Assembly (NCBI RefSeq): GCF_019097595.1
Contig: NC_080723.1
Location: forward strand, 16,571,511 to 16,635,510
Reading direction: 5' to 3'
Source: Hemibagrus wyckioides
Lineage: Eukaryota; Chordata; Actinopteri; Siluriformes; Bagridae
Length of the DNA stretch: 64,000 nucleotides
Positions 35,183-48,331 of this stretch are shown one piece after another (the first letter of the stretch is position 1; each line of letters opens with the position of its first letter). The notes below the pieces were generated by a model that was not told the DNA's origin, did not search any database, and saw only the letters and a list, made by a program, of their open reading frames with translations. The position numbers were made by a program, and so were the translations under genes.

Positions 35183-35825
35183 AGGGGCAAAAAGAAGAGA
35201 TGGAGAGAAATCATAAAGGGGAAAAGAAATACACTGAGGTTCAGTGAAGTGTATACATGAATGATGATTTTGTGTGTGTGTACAGAGCATGTAAGAGGCA
35301 AATATACAAGCACATCTACAGTATACATGCACACATCAACCAATGGAGACACACACATTTAGATCTGTTACACAAAATTCGCATCATCACTCTGTGACGT
35401 GAAACTATCTAACTAGTCTTTGATGCTACCACCACCATGCTTACTCCTCCATGAACTGAAGCATGGTGATAGTAGCATCATATTATATGTTACCCTTACG
35501 TTGCTGTGAACAGGCCCAAGTCAGCTATATCACTAGATTTAAAAATGTATTTATTTTATTTTATACTACTTTTAAAATATAACCATATTTCATTTTAAAG
35601 GCACTGTTACCAATACTAATGACAAAAAAAAGACATGTATGAGTGCTACTGTAAAAAAAATATATAAAATAATTTTTTATTTAGAAGATAACAAGACAAG
35701 GTTGAAAATAACAAAAATGTCTAGAAACAGGATTAATAATCTCATACTTGTTTTTTATAAAAAATTGCATAATATGCAATATTAGATCAATTCAACTATA
35801 TTTATTGTAATAATATATTTCTGGG
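34610..35825. other. Purine-rich and unannotated sequence
   Basis: 34900-35220 is purine-rich with GAGACAGA-type degenerate repeats and a GA run (35152-35175). A short palindrome around 35425-35475 pairs CACCACCATGCTT with AAGCATGGTG. Confidence 0.5.
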
Positions 35826-36165
35826 GTGGCTGCATGGTGACTTAGTGATTGGCACGTTCGCCTCATACCTCCTGCGTCCTAGGTTCGAGTCTCGCTCCCG
35901 CTCACTGTGTGTGTGGAGTTTGCATGTTCTCCCCGTGGTTGATGGGTTTCCTCCAGGTGCTCCGGTTTCCTCCCACAGTCCAAAGACATGCTTCTAGGCT
36001 GATTGGAGTCTCTAAATTGCCTGTAGTGTGTGATTTTGTGTGTGTGTGCCCTGTGATGGGTTGGCACTCTGTCCAGGGTGTATCCTGACTTGATGCCTGA
36101 TGATGCCTGACACACAGGCTCCCCGTGACCAGATGATAGATCGGATAAGCGGTACAGACAATGGA
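35826..36165 (+). repeat. Common fish interspersed repeat, second copy
   Basis: GGTGACTTAGTGATTGGCAC, GTGTGGAGTTTGCATGTTCT, TTTCCTCCCACAGTCCAAAG and TCTGTCCAGGGTGTATCCTG. It ends just before an (AT)n run. Confidence 0.8.
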
Positions 36166-36168
36166 AAA

Positions 36169-36170
<2 letters not shown>

Positions 36171-36203
<33 letters not shown>
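36171..36203 (+). repeat. (AT)n microsatellite
   Basis: AT run following the interspersed repeat at 35826, probably its expanded tail. Confidence 0.9.
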
Positions 36204-36205
<2 letters not shown>

Positions 36206-36359
36206 CTGGGGTTGAATTTTCTGATATGAGGTTTGGAATCACTTCCCAAATGTGACCTACAAATCACAGGTTAGTGGATGATTTGCGTCGATAAACACAG
36301 AAGTACTGCATCAAACCGTACAGTGCATATGTACAGGTATGTGTAGCGAAACACAGCCT

Positions 36360-36605
36360 GATTTACACTAATGAGCTTTTCTCCGTAATAAAGAGGGCCC
36401 AATTAGTGAAGCTGAGGGTTGGGATGCAAGGTTTGAAACAAATCGAGTTTGACGCTCCAGCTCTGCATGGTGCAGCTGTGGGGAAACCGACAGAAATAAC
36501 ATTTCAATTGAAAAATGAGCGCCAATATTTTGCTGATTAATGATGCAACTGCATTCAAACACTATCATTTTACTACAGGAAAAAAAGTCATAATGATTTC
36601 TGACC
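36360..36605. other. High-complexity segment, candidate conserved non-coding element
   Basis: A repeat-free, balanced-composition block in a repeat-rich desert. It has AT-rich homeodomain-like cores (CCCAATTAGTG, GCTGATTAATGATGC, TTTCAATTGAAAAATGAG). No long open frame. Supported only by texture; conservation cannot be tested here. Confidence 0.25.
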
Positions 36606-37503
36606 TGAAAATTTATAAAAAATAATATACCAGGAAGCATGTGCAGGTATGTGAGGGGAAACAAAAACATGGGGGGGAAAAAGCTATTTATTTATATAAA
36701 ACGAAGACAAACCCTCCTACATTTTGTTTACTACAGAGAGACACCCTGACAGCAGACATCAAGACAGACAGAGATGGGCAGCACCTTTTAACCAAGCAGA
36801 GGAAAACAGTTTAGCTTTGAAGGCAAACAAACATAAAACTGAACGACAGAGGGGGGAAAAAAATCCTTTCTGAAGCATTATTGAGCATCAGGAGGAAGAA
36901 AAAAAAGATATCTACATATGAAGAGACAGAGCCAGGGAGCCAATAAAAGAGACAACCAGACAGAGAGCAAGACAGCTGGAGTTAGAGGGATAGAAATGAG
37001 ATATCACACATAGAGACATACAGAAAGAGAGCGTCAAAGTTCGGGAGACAGATACAGAAATACAGAGACAGAAGCAAAGACACAGTGACACAGACTGAGA
37101 GAGAGAGAGAGAGAGAGAGAGTCTGGAGATGGAGACAGAAAAACAGTCCAAAAGGCAAAAAGAAAGACATTTTTTGAACCCAAGAATCCTAGACAGTAGT
37201 GAAATACTGCATTCCCTCACATATCAGTATTCAGGACTCAACTAAGTAACTAAAGGCTCTCAAAAAGTTAAGAAAGGAGGATTGATGTCATCCAATCCAA
37301 TCAGTTTCAGTTTGGTTTATTCAACTGTACATTATTAGATTGGTTTGTCTCATTAAGATTTAACTAGTCAGAGTTTAGCCAAAGAGACATACATATCATA
37401 CACATAGTACAAAAATGAACCCATGGTCTTCACTCAAGGCAGAAGCTGTAGGTGAATACAGAAGAGTTGTTAGTGATATGTTAGGTGTTATTACAAGTCT
37501 TAC
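36606..37503. other. Purine-rich degenerate repeat region
   Basis: 36900-37160 resembles 34900-35220 (AGAGACAGA..CAGAAA units around a GA run), suggesting a related degenerate satellite-like tract. Confidence 0.45.
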
Positions 37504-37982
37504 TTTTTTTTCCCAAAGGCGGAAAAATTGAATTTGTGCCTGTTTTGTTGTGTCCAGCACTGAATGTCTTAAAAGTAAGTAGAACTTATTGTGTCTCATA
37601 AGTCCAGAAGTATGCTCATAAATACTATATTTAAATATAATGTTTAAATCCATAAATATTCCTGTTATTACCTATCCTACTAGAGGCAAAATATTCATAG
37701 AAAAGTTCCAAAAAAACAAAAATGCTATTTTTTCCCACACAAATGGGGATATCAAACCCATTTTCATTCTCCGAGATGCCCCAAGTGCTCGTTCATAATC
37801 ATCTCAAACATGAAGGAGTCATTTTCAACCTCTAAAACTCTGTAAGGTTATCCACCAGAGGTGAAAACATCTCACGGTGAAAGCCAATGAAATAATTTAT
37901 GTGTTTATATTGATTAAAAGTGTCTGATTAAGTCGATTTCTATTGCGCCAGCAGACTGGAATTGTTGTAGAATTCTTAAATC
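37504..37982 (-). repeat. Dispersed ~0.5-kb repeat, copy 3
   Basis: Same orientation as copy 1: CTGTTTTGTTGTGTCCAGCA, GTAAGGTTATCCACCAGAGG and TTAAGTCGATTTCTATTGCG are aligned blocks. The ends are less clear. Confidence 0.75.
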
Positions 37983-38419
37983 AACTCCACAAACGTTGGT
38001 AATGCACAAACTTTCAGTCTGATGGACTTGTGAACCAGTTTGATCCAATTCATTGAAAAGAATCAGTCCAATGGATGATTTATTTATGAGTTATCACTGA
38101 AAGAATGAAGATGCTGTATGATGCTACTGGCAGCTCTTTCTCATTATTCATCTCTTTGCTTATTAAACGTTCATGAAAATGGTTAAAGGTGATGAAACCT
38201 TAGACTCACTCATACCTTTCATGTATCTCTGTGTCAGGCTCTGTTTTTCTGTATTTTTCTTCATCTATCGCTCTCTACATTCCTGTGTGTGCTCCAGGGC
38301 TGAGCTAGGGTCATTTTTGGGTTGTGTGTTGCTGAGAAAAGGAAAAGTGAAGGCATTTGATTCTGCTTGCCTAACTCACTGATGTAATGAAATGGGAAAG
38401 GAAGAGTCATCAAACTCAC

Positions 38420-38463
38420 TCACACACATACACACACGCACACACACACACACACACACACAC
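38420..38463 (+). repeat. (CA)n microsatellite
   Basis: Interrupted CA run. Confidence 0.95.
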
Positions 38464-39018
38464 CAACCATAAGCAAGAGAGCAGATCATGAAGGTATTTT
38501 TAGCTCTCCTCCCTGCTGAAGTGGATGAGGACAGATAGGACATTGGGCCCAGCCTATTTGGAAAATTGTCCCTGTCAGGGATGTGCAGATTTTGTCCCTG
38601 AGAAATAAACGAGGCTGAAGAAAAATTTTTTGAATTTAGTTGAGCTTCCTGGTTATCTATAAAGATATCTAAGGTGTTGAAGATTTGGTAAAATACAAAG
38701 AGCTAAGTTCAGTAAAATGCTAACTAATGCTGAAGGTGTTATCCAAGAAGACTTTCCAAAACCTTTGTGAGAAGCACACACACACACACACACACACCTG
38801 AAGTCAGCTATTTACCATCCAAACAGCAGAACAACAGCTGATATAAGCAGGATAGTATTGGTGTGTGTGTGTGTTTCTCAGCTGATAGAACACTCTATTG
38901 AAAAAAAACAAAACAAAGGACAGAGACAAATCTAGGGGGTGGAGTCCGTAACCAAAAGATGGAGCAGCAAGTGCAGAGACAAAAAGATTCAGAGAAAGAA
39001 AAATCAAAGAAAGTCTGA

Positions 39019-39020
<2 letters not shown>

Positions 39021-39052
<32 letters not shown>
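39021..39052 (+). repeat. (GA)n microsatellite plus AGAGAACATGC minisatellite
   Basis: GA run followed by three direct copies of an ~11-bp AGAGAACAT-type unit to about 39085. Confidence 0.9.
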
Positions 39053-39055
<3 letters not shown>

Positions 39056-40095
39056 ATGCAGAGAGAACATGCAGAGAGAACATAGAGAGTGTGAAAGATG
39101 CTGACACTCCACTCCACTAGAGTTTAAGGACACTTCATGGTGTTGCACTAACAGGCTCTTCACTGGAGGAGCGATAAAACATCAAAACACTGAGCCAAAT
39201 GTCACAGACCTTTCCTCACTGCTCCTCTGCTCTCACTCTCACTTTCCTCTCTCAGTCTCTCATAATCTGCCAGATTCTGGGTAATGAGCGGCATGCAAGC
39301 ACAGAAGGCCCGGAGGAACACACACACACACACACACACACAATAAGAAAGAGAGCATAAACGAACAAAGGTGAGTCACTAACACTACTCTCTAATTAAC
39401 GGGTGAATGCACAGGTTCTACCTACACACACACACATACTTCTCCTCATTCCAGCCACTTAAACTTTATTATAGCCACTTACCCAGTATCCCTCACTGTT
39501 TGTTAAATAAAACCCTTCACACAACTAAAACTGCTGTATATTTTTGATTAGCACTCAGAAGCACTCAGACTTAGCGCTCACATATATACAGCAAAGACAT
39601 TTCAGGACATAATTATCTCATTTTCATGGTTTTTAAAGCAATCTTCTTCCAAAATCTTCTGCTCTTGCCCATAAAGGGAGCTATAAAGGTTGAATCATTC
39701 CCACAGAATTTCAAGTGCAGTAAAATTGCAAAATGGAGGTTAGCAAAGCTACTACGTCAATGTTTGCTCTAAGCTTCAGAAACCGATAACATGGGAATGC
39801 AGTTAAAGGAAAAGCTTTTCACACAAAACGTTTCCTGCTTTCTGTTAATTCTTTTGATACAAAAGCAGATTTACTCCATGGAATGTGCTGACGGTGATTT
39901 CTTGCATGTGAGTGTTATTTCAAAATGGCTCTCTGCTTTGCTCTCACACTAGTGCACACATAAAACTACAGTCAGTCGCAGCTCAGTGATTTTCACACAC
40001 TATGATAGGCAACCTGTGCTGTTTACAGACTGAAACCTTACCCTCATGACTTTTTGGACGTGCTTTCAGACGGAGAAAAACAAAATCAGTTGTGA

Positions 40096-40692
40096 ACCTT
40101 CCTATTATCCTTGGGGTCAAAGTTTGACGTCTCTAAATATTTGCTTCATATTTAGCGACTTGTCCTCATTTAATGGGGACGACCAGATAAACATAAAATG
40201 ATCATGATAATATGTTTTCAGTGTCCTGTACACATTTTGTGGCATCAGTATTCCTTGGGTTCAATTTGATCCCGGGCTTTTTTTTTTTTTGCTGTATAAA
40301 TTACTTATTAAATATATTTATCTGCTATTTGTTTATTTGTTTTGGATATCATTTCTCAGAAATTACATGGTACTATCCTGGATAACAGAAATTGAACTAC
40401 TTTTCAAACAAAATAAAACTATTAAAAACAAACAAAAACTCTTCTGTCCAATTCGAGGTCAATCAAATAGTGAATTGTACATTTTTCTGTAGTCATGCAA
40501 TAGAAATTCTGCATGTTTTGGAGAATGGGGTCATGGGGTAAGTCGGGGTTATGTTCTATTTAAAACACTATTTGGGTAGCGAACAAAGAAACATTAAATT
40601 CACATTATAATTGAAAGAGGTTTAAATTGCTAGGGATGAACTGACCCCAAGGGCAAAACAGGTTTGTAAATTTGAGGATAATAGGAGAGTTA
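40096..40692. mobile_element. Palindromic-ended ~0.6-kb element (MITE-like)
   Basis: The left end AACCTTCCTATTATCCTTGG then GGTCAAAG is mirrored on the right by CTGACCCCAAGGGC ... GGATAATAGGAGAGTT. Both ends therefore carry CCTATTATCC and, further in, a GGGGTCA motif in inverted orientation. The interior is AT-rich and non-coding. The superfamily is not identified. Confidence 0.6.
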
Positions 40693-41699
40693 AAACCTAT
40701 GTGTAATAAAGAAGTGCTATCTAGCTTTTTTCTTTAATAGAAAAAGTCCTGACAAGATGTTCACCATTCAATAGATGTCATTTCTGTATAGAATAAATAG
40801 TTAAGCATTAGGAATTGTGTTGTGTGTGAGAGATTTGTGCAAGGGTTGGTGCATTCGTTCATCCAAATGCAGCTTGAGTAAACTCTAAAATCCAACATGT
40901 CTCTCTGGTGCAGCTGTGTGGAGCTCATTATCTTTCCCAAGGATTTCTGGCCATCAAAGCTCTGCTCCGTATGTACACAATCTGATCACACAGCACCTGT
41001 GTGCTGACTTAAGACGGGGCCAAGTGTATAAGTGTGTGTGTGTGTGTGTGTGTGCACCTAGTCATGTGTGTTCAGATTTGTTAAATAAGGCTGGATTAAA
41101 GAGGTGCTAGTGGTTGTTGTTGATGAAGTCAGCCACGCTCATCAGGAAGGCAGTGAGATGTAACAGCATACAGCATCGCCTGCAGGGGTAAACAGAAGAC
41201 ATCTGACAGAGAACAAAGGAGTGTATGGACATGAGGACAGAATGGTGTGTACACACATATCAATGAAGATGCTGTTGTGCTAATACGGCGTGTAAAAGGT
41301 CGCATTCCAAATGTGTTCAATGTAGAGAGTGTGAATGCAGTCCATAGCAAAGGTCAGAACGCAGGCAGGCAGACTTAATAAAGAGCAGTCCATTAAACAG
41401 GAAACCATGAAGCAGAATGAAACAGAGGGTGGGAAACAAAGCTTTTAAGTTCATGACAACAAACACAACGTCGGCACCAATCAAGAACCGACACAAAACA
41501 GGTGAACGCAGTCTGAAAAACTGATTAAGAATGGAGAATGGACCAAAACAGAAACAAAGGCACATGCAATCAATAGAAAAGCATTCAAAGAGCACAAAAA
41601 TATGGATATTTTTGAAAGGAATTAAAGAAAGAAGTTCAAGTTTAGCTTTGAACCTGATCTGAGGAAATGCAGTTTGACACTGTGCCATATGAGATTAAG
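40693..41699. other. Unannotated sequence
   Basis: A (GT)n run at 41032-41053. No gene recognised. Confidence 0.45.
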
Positions 41700-41957
41700 A
41701 TTGTTGTTGTTGTTGTCCTTCAGCTGCTCCCTGTTCAGGTTCACCACAGCAGATCATCTGATCCACATATTTGATTTGGCACAGGTTTTTCACACCGGAT
41801 ACCCTTCCTGATGCAATCCTTTCATTTTTGTCCAGGCTCAGGACCGGCACTGAGAGTTAACCCCTCATAAGCTGGGTGGGTTCCCTGCCCAGGAATCGAA
41901 CCTGGGTCACAGCTGGATGAGTGGCAGATCCTGCTGCTGGACCACCAGGGACACCCA
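41700..41957 (-). repeat. Interspersed repeat of CTGCTCCCTGTTCAGGTT type
   Basis: It starts with a GTT run, then CAGCTGCTCCCTGTTCAGGT, CACAGCAGATCATCTGATCC and CCTGATGCAATCC. The end, TCGAACCTGGGTCACAGCTG, is tRNA-like when inverted. Inverted relative to 42243-42485 and 19632-19850. Confidence 0.75.
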
Positions 41958-42242
41958 TTTGAAATAAAGATTATTAAGATAAAATTAAGATCTTTCGAAA
42001 GAAATATTGATAAAAGAGAGTCTATGATAGCATCTTTTCCATGTCAGACTATGATCCTGTAATAGTAGATCTGCATTTATATCATCAAGTAGAAAAGGGG
42101 GTCTTAATAACTGGAACATTATAGAAACTGACCTTGTGTTTTCTGTCCATTTTGATGTTTCATTCATGCTTCATTGTTGCAATTACTGTATTTGTGGCTG
42201 TCTTCTGAGTGTTGTGTAATTGTATGCTGTACTGTTATTGCT

Positions 42243-42485
42243 GGCTTTGGCCTCCTGATGTTCCAGCAGCAGCATCCTATGCTCTCATTGCTGCAGTCTG
42301 GGTTTGATTTCTGGGCAGGGAGCTAACCCAGCCTCTGAAAGGGTAATTTTCAGTGCCAGTCCCGAGCCCAGATAAAATGGGAGGGTTGGGTCAGGAAAGG
42401 CATCTGGCGTAAAACCTTGGCTTAATCAAAATGTACAAACCAAATGAACTGCTGAGGTGGCCCTGAACAGAGAGCAGCCGATAGA
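42243..42485 (+). repeat. Interspersed repeat, opposite orientation to 41700
   Basis: GGGTTTGATTTCTGGGCAGG, GCATCTGGCGTAAAACC and GAGGTGGCCCTGAACAGAGA. With the copy at 41700 it makes an inverted pair only 0.3 kb apart. Confidence 0.7.
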
Positions 42486-42639
42486 ACAACTGCTATTGCA
42501 GGCTTTAAGAAGAGCTTCATACTGTAGAATTGTTGGCTGTCTGCTTGTAATGACAACAGAAATCAGTCACCAGGGAGCATTTAGTAGTCGTCTTCTAAAA
42601 GGTCTTCAAATCTTGACCACAACTTATGCTTGCAACATT

Positions 42640-42641
<2 letters not shown>

Positions 42642-42687
<46 letters not shown>
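42642..42687 (+). repeat. (TC)n microsatellite
   Basis: Uninterrupted TC run of 45 bp followed by (AATTC)n. Confidence 0.95.
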
Positions 42688-42690
<3 letters not shown>

Positions 42691-42829
42691 ATTCAATTCA
42701 ATTCAATAAGCTTCACTATATAAACATATTACATGTAACACTGGGTGTCCATATAGTTACATAAATATGAGAGAATAGAAATTAAGCATTAATAGAAATA
42801 TTGGTACTAAAAAAAGAATAATAATACAA

Positions 42830-42914
42830 ATAAATAAAATAAAATAAAATAAAATAAAATAAAATAAAATAAAATAAAATAAAATAAAATAAAATAAAAT
42901 AAAATAAAATAAAC
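42830..42914 (+). repeat. (AAAAT)n pentanucleotide array
   Basis: About 16 units of AAAAT, followed 100 bp later by a CT/CG-interrupted run at 43029-43081. Confidence 0.96.
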
Positions 42915-43081
42915 AAGAAATGAAACAAACAAGCAGGGCTGTGTGTATGTGTTTTGGGTGGGTTACTCACTGCCTCAGGTTTTGGCAGGCAGATATGTAG
43001 ATAGATATGCAGGCAGATAGGGAGAACTTTCTCTCTCTCTCGCTCTCTCTCTCTCGCTCTCTCTCTTTCTCTCTCTCTCAC

Positions 43082-46000
43082 TCACACACCGATTGATTGA
43101 GAACTAAATGGATTACAGCACTCACTCTGGAATAAGATGTGGCTAGTAATATCCAGGTCACATTGGCGCATACTAAAGCTTGGACATGTCAGATAAAGTA
43201 AATCAATATGCTGGTATGATGGCAACTTTCATTATATTCTTAAAAGGTCTGTTGTTTTCATTTAGAGCAACCCTGTTTGTAGTAGTGAGATTACAGGGAT
43301 CACAGTCCACTGCTGGCTGCAGTGAGCAATGCTCAGTTTCTTGCTGGGTGGACATTTGTTCCCTGTTTACTTTATGGTTTATTTTAGGGGAGGCGTTTTG
43401 GGGTGCTGTCCAAATCTTCTAATTATATTCCTTGAATAGTTCACAATGTACCGTAAGCCTGGTGTACATTCATACATTTTTATGACTAAAGAAATACAAG
43501 TGGTCTATTATGTACATTCTTTTTAAAATACTTCTCTACTTTATTGTTCCATTAAAATGTTAATATTAATTAATATTAATTAATATTAATTATTATTAAT
43601 TATTCATATTAATGACATGAATAAAAATGTTTTTTTTGGATTTGTGGATTATTTAGGCCCCAGATTCTCAACCCCTCTCCGGGACTAACCCCCTGTCCTC
43701 CACATTTCAGTCTTTCCTGCTCCCAAAAAGATAATAGTTCTCTGTTACTAAGATAAAAATGACGTGTTGGAGTGGTAAAAACACTAAAACCTGTGGTTTA
43801 GGATATCTGTTTCCAAATCCACTACTAATCCACAGTCCAATCCAGTCCAGATATTATCTTTTTCTCACTTACCTGCCAGTTACACTCACGTTCCTGCTAA
43901 TCCCTCATGTGTTTATTCACCATTTTTAATCATTTTTTTCAACAGGTCCGTCGCCAATCAGCCATCTCTCGTCTATCACATGTAACCTACCAGTCGGCAT
44001 ACTGAAAGCTTAGTAAAAGCTCATGTGCTTCCTCTGAGACACGTGAAACCAGTCAGCTGCATCATTCTGATTTGCATCATGCTGTGTCACAGCGCAAAAC
44101 ACTCTGAGGAAATCACTATTTGTCTTTTTCACGTACACAAATTCACAGATGTCTACAATCAGCTACTGTCATTGTGATTGACAGGTTAGAGAGAGTATGG
44201 CATCCATCCAACACAGACAATTTTTTTCTCCCTCGGCCCCCAGCCACGGATGGTTTTGAACTTGTGCTCTTTCAATGATAGGGCAAACACTTTCCTGTTG
44301 CGCCGCTTGAGAGCCTCGAGTGTTTTGTTGTCTGTGTTTGTAACTCCTTGGATTTGACTTTTTTTTTTTTTTACTTCTGCCCTTCGTTTTTATTTTGATT
44401 GCTTTGCATTACCCTGTTTTCCTGACATTCGACCTCTGCCTTATTTTGTTTTGACCACAGGCCTGTCTGCTGATTCGGATTGTTAATAAATGGCTTCATC
44501 TGCCTCCATCTCCTGAAAGTCTCCAGTGCTCTCAATCGTACAGTCTGTTCTCTTTTTCTTGTGCTGCTGCCCTGAACAGAACAGTCTGCATAGTAAATAG
44601 TGAATGATGAGTGTGATTTCCGGCACAGAGTCTGAGTTTACATAGATTTGCTTTTTATGGGTTTTTCGTATCAAATTAAGCCCATTCACCCGGTACATCT
44701 GGGCATGAACTAATGATGTGAGTCATGCGTGTTGGTGTGTTGAATCAGCTATGGCTTTTTACTACAGGAGCTATTTTTTCAGCATCAAACACACACACAC
44801 ACACACACACAGAGGCATGTCACAGCACTGGCAGAGAGCAAAGACAGAACAATTATAATACACCCAAGATGTTCAGTTTCACAATACCAAGACAGTTATG
44901 TTCAAAATCTCTGTGGGATTTTGACATGAATGCTGTTCTGCTTGCTAATTAGATGAGATGAGAAATCCACTAATCTATGTGTCTCCACTTCTTAAGGCTG
45001 ACACAACTCATCTTTGCACTGGTGGTAATAAACAGGACCATAATAATGTATTTCGAAGAGCTGTCTGTACCTGATGGCACTCACTGAGGCATAGAAAGAG
45101 ACGAGACAGAACCGTAGCTGAGCTTATCATTAATTTTAGGGGGGCAAAAAAAAAGAAACTCTAATTTTACGTTAGCTATGACAGACGCAATACGAAAATA
45201 AAGTGTGAACGAGGTTTGAAGAACTGGGATTGTAAGTCCCACTGGGTTTTCTGTGACTGAAGATGATTTTAAGAAGGGTTGTGACTGAAAATGATTCCCC
45301 AGGTCTCGACTGAAGAGTGGATGCAATATTTAACCACTCTGCTGGGCCCATTTTCTAAAAATAATAGACAGTTTGAGTGGTTCCTGGAGCAGCTATTTAA
45401 CACGTTTCCTTCATTTTTTCCCCCACTTTTACCTTGTTCTTTTTTGTTTTCTTGTTAAATCCAGGTGCATTTACCATGATTGGTTGCCATGTTTAAATGG
45501 TGAATTGGCATGCCCCTTTAGTCTGCGATACTTGCTCCTTTGAGAGGGGACAAAAAGAGCCCAAAGAGGTGCTCTAATCATCATGTGTTTTTCTTTATTT
45601 TATGGATAGGATGTTAACCATCTTATTTACTTTGACAATAATAAATTTAAATCTAAAATTGGAAACAAATATTTACTCCAGCAGACTTGCTCACATTAGC
45701 TATAGCTCCTCTCCAGTGCCAAAGGGGTTTGTTCCAATTTAAGTCTATTACTGTCTAAGATACATATATAAAAAAAGTGAAAAACCTGATTAGGTCATAA
45801 ATGGGATTGAACTTATTGTAACACTGGGTCAAGTGTTGTTCTGGAATTCCTCTGATATAATGAGGAAACTGAACGCTAACTGGGACAGATCCTTATATGC
45901 ATGTTCACAAATGCACACCAAATGCAAATGGCCAGATGATGACCGAAGGCAGGTGGGAATGAAAACAAGAGAAGAATAAAGTAGCAGCGTTCAGTTAGAT

Positions 46001-46127
46001 GTAAATATTTTTAGTTAAATTATTTGTCTGTGTTTTGTTTGGTTATTTGGTTATTTTTTTTTTTTAAACAGATTGTTATTATTATTTAATTATTATTTAA
46101 ACAAATGCTGAGAAGTTCAGTGGTATG

Positions 46128-46131
<4 letters not shown>
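43082..46131. other. Gene-free stretch
   Basis: A TTAATATTAA-type short tandem at about 43560-43605, a possible decayed repeat at 44205-44530, and a (CA)n run at 44789-44811. No exon recognised. Confidence 0.4.
44205..44530 (+). repeat. Possible decayed non-autonomous repeat
   Basis: TTCCTGACATTCGACCTCTG then GTTTTGACCACAGGCCTG and TAATAAATGGCTTCATCTGC resembles the terminal part of a common fish repeat. 30990-31340 and 23190-23490 may hold other parts of such repeats. Weak, by style. Confidence 0.3.
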
Positions 46132-46204
<73 letters not shown>

Positions 46205-46238
46205 TCGTCCATCCATCCATCCATCCATCCATCCATCC

Positions 46239-46328
<90 letters not shown>

Positions 46329-46330
46329 AT
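46132..46330 (+). repeat. Long (ATCT)n array with an internal (ATCC)n block
   Basis: About 200 bp: ATCT units, then about eight ATCC units (46207-46240), then ATCT units again. A compound tetranucleotide repeat. Confidence 0.97.
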
Positions 46331-47593
46331 GTACTTTGATAGATGATACAATGATAGTTGATGTGCAGTTTCCCATCCAGCAATGTATAACTGTACATAT
46401 ATTCTTGCTTAGACTTGGCTGAACCACCTACATACAAATTAAAAAATGGAGCAAAACCAGATTAAAGACCCACCAACCAAACAATCAACCAACTATAGAT
46501 GATAATTACTTGCCCTGATACAGTGTTTGAGCCTGAAGCCAGTCTGAACTCTAAATCCTGCTTCATGTCTTTCTACATCATATCCTTTTGATTCACTTCC
46601 ATTGCCTAAAGACGAACGTGCATAATTAGCCTGACTCAAACATAATTATCCTGATGAATCACAGGCTACGTTCCACCAAACATGTCTTTCAGTTACGAGG
46701 GCAGGCAGAAAAGGCCCTGAGAGAAAAAATAGACCCCTTTCCCCCAGGGGAGAAATGGGCAAAACCCATCCCTTCATTTAACTAGTTAAATTTTTGTCTG
46801 ACACACTACAATGATCTTCAAAATGCTGTTCTCTTTTAGCACCCTGATTAATGTTGTGTAATATTTCATTTATCAGAGCATTTATTTACTCAACAGTAGG
46901 TTGTGCTAAATCAACATTACTAGCAACAGGCTTTTTCAACACAGTATAATTATTTGCGTCATTGGCTTTTCTGTGAAAATGATTTCCAGCCACTATTGTG
47001 TGTAATGTCACAAATGAGGAATGATGCTTCATGGAGAGACTGATACGATGGAGCAGATGGTGCTGTGGTTCCCCCTAGTGGAAGATTTTCAGCAAAATTA
47101 AAATAGGAATTGATTTGTACACTCTTAAATCTAACCTTTACATGTATTTCTTCATCCTGTCCCTCTTAATGTAACCTTTATAGGGTCTTTGTAGAAACCC
47201 TTCACTATTGTGTTTCAATATCAGATAACTACAACCATTTTTGGGAAGCTAAGAAGTCCCTGACTATCTAAGAAACCCTGGAGGAAAAATTTTAAAGAGA
47301 GAGAAAAGGGATAAAAATCTCTCAGCAGGTTAAAAAAAATCATTCTTACCTTATCTTTATTTAGATACTAAATTATCTAGAAACCTCCAAAAATGGTGTC
47401 ATCCTTATGAATTAAATTCAAAGTAATCTTTCTCTCTTTACTTATATCTTTGAAGACTTTTTAATCCATGCAACTAGAAGTAAGAAGTAAGTTTAATTCC
47501 ACCATATCATTACGGTCAACTACAAGAGAACTGCACTATATATTAATTCAATTTTTACACTTGTGTATATATATATACAGTACAATTACATAT
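46331..47593. other. Unannotated AT-rich sequence
   Basis: No gene or repeat family recognised. Confidence 0.45.
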
Positions 47594-48153
<560 letters not shown>

Positions 48154-48291
48154 TATTATAGCCTGTTTTTACATGTGTTTATATTTCTTTACATGCATAG
48201 AATCTAGTACTCGCACCTGATGATCTTGTATCTATTTTAACTCCAGGTTTTCATTTTCAGCCAATTAATAATATCATGAAGTGTCTGGGGT

Positions 48292-48331
48292 TGTTATTGT
48301 TGTTGTTGTTGTTGTTATTGTTGTTGTTGTA
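48292..48331 (+). repeat. (TTG)n microsatellite
   Basis: TTG units with two TTA interruptions, next to the Tc1 derivative at 47594. Confidence 0.9.

Larger units (their letters stand above)
37983..40095. other. Gene-free stretch with microsatellites
   Basis: CA runs at 38420, 38775-38798 and 39320-39342, and the GA/minisatellite block at 39021. No gene recognised. Confidence 0.45.

Noticed and set aside
34873..35358. A 161-codon minus-strand frame rich in Ser, Leu, Cys and Phe
   Set aside because: It reads through a purine-rich GA/GACA tract. No domain, no splice context, and compositionally an artefact.
46132..46330. Tandem array considered as a CRISPR-like repeat
   Set aside because: The units are 4 bp with no spacers, in a eukaryotic genome.
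46125..46346. Open frame of repeated YLSI units
   Set aside because: Translation of an ATCT tetranucleotide array. The same applies to the frame at 62898-63146.
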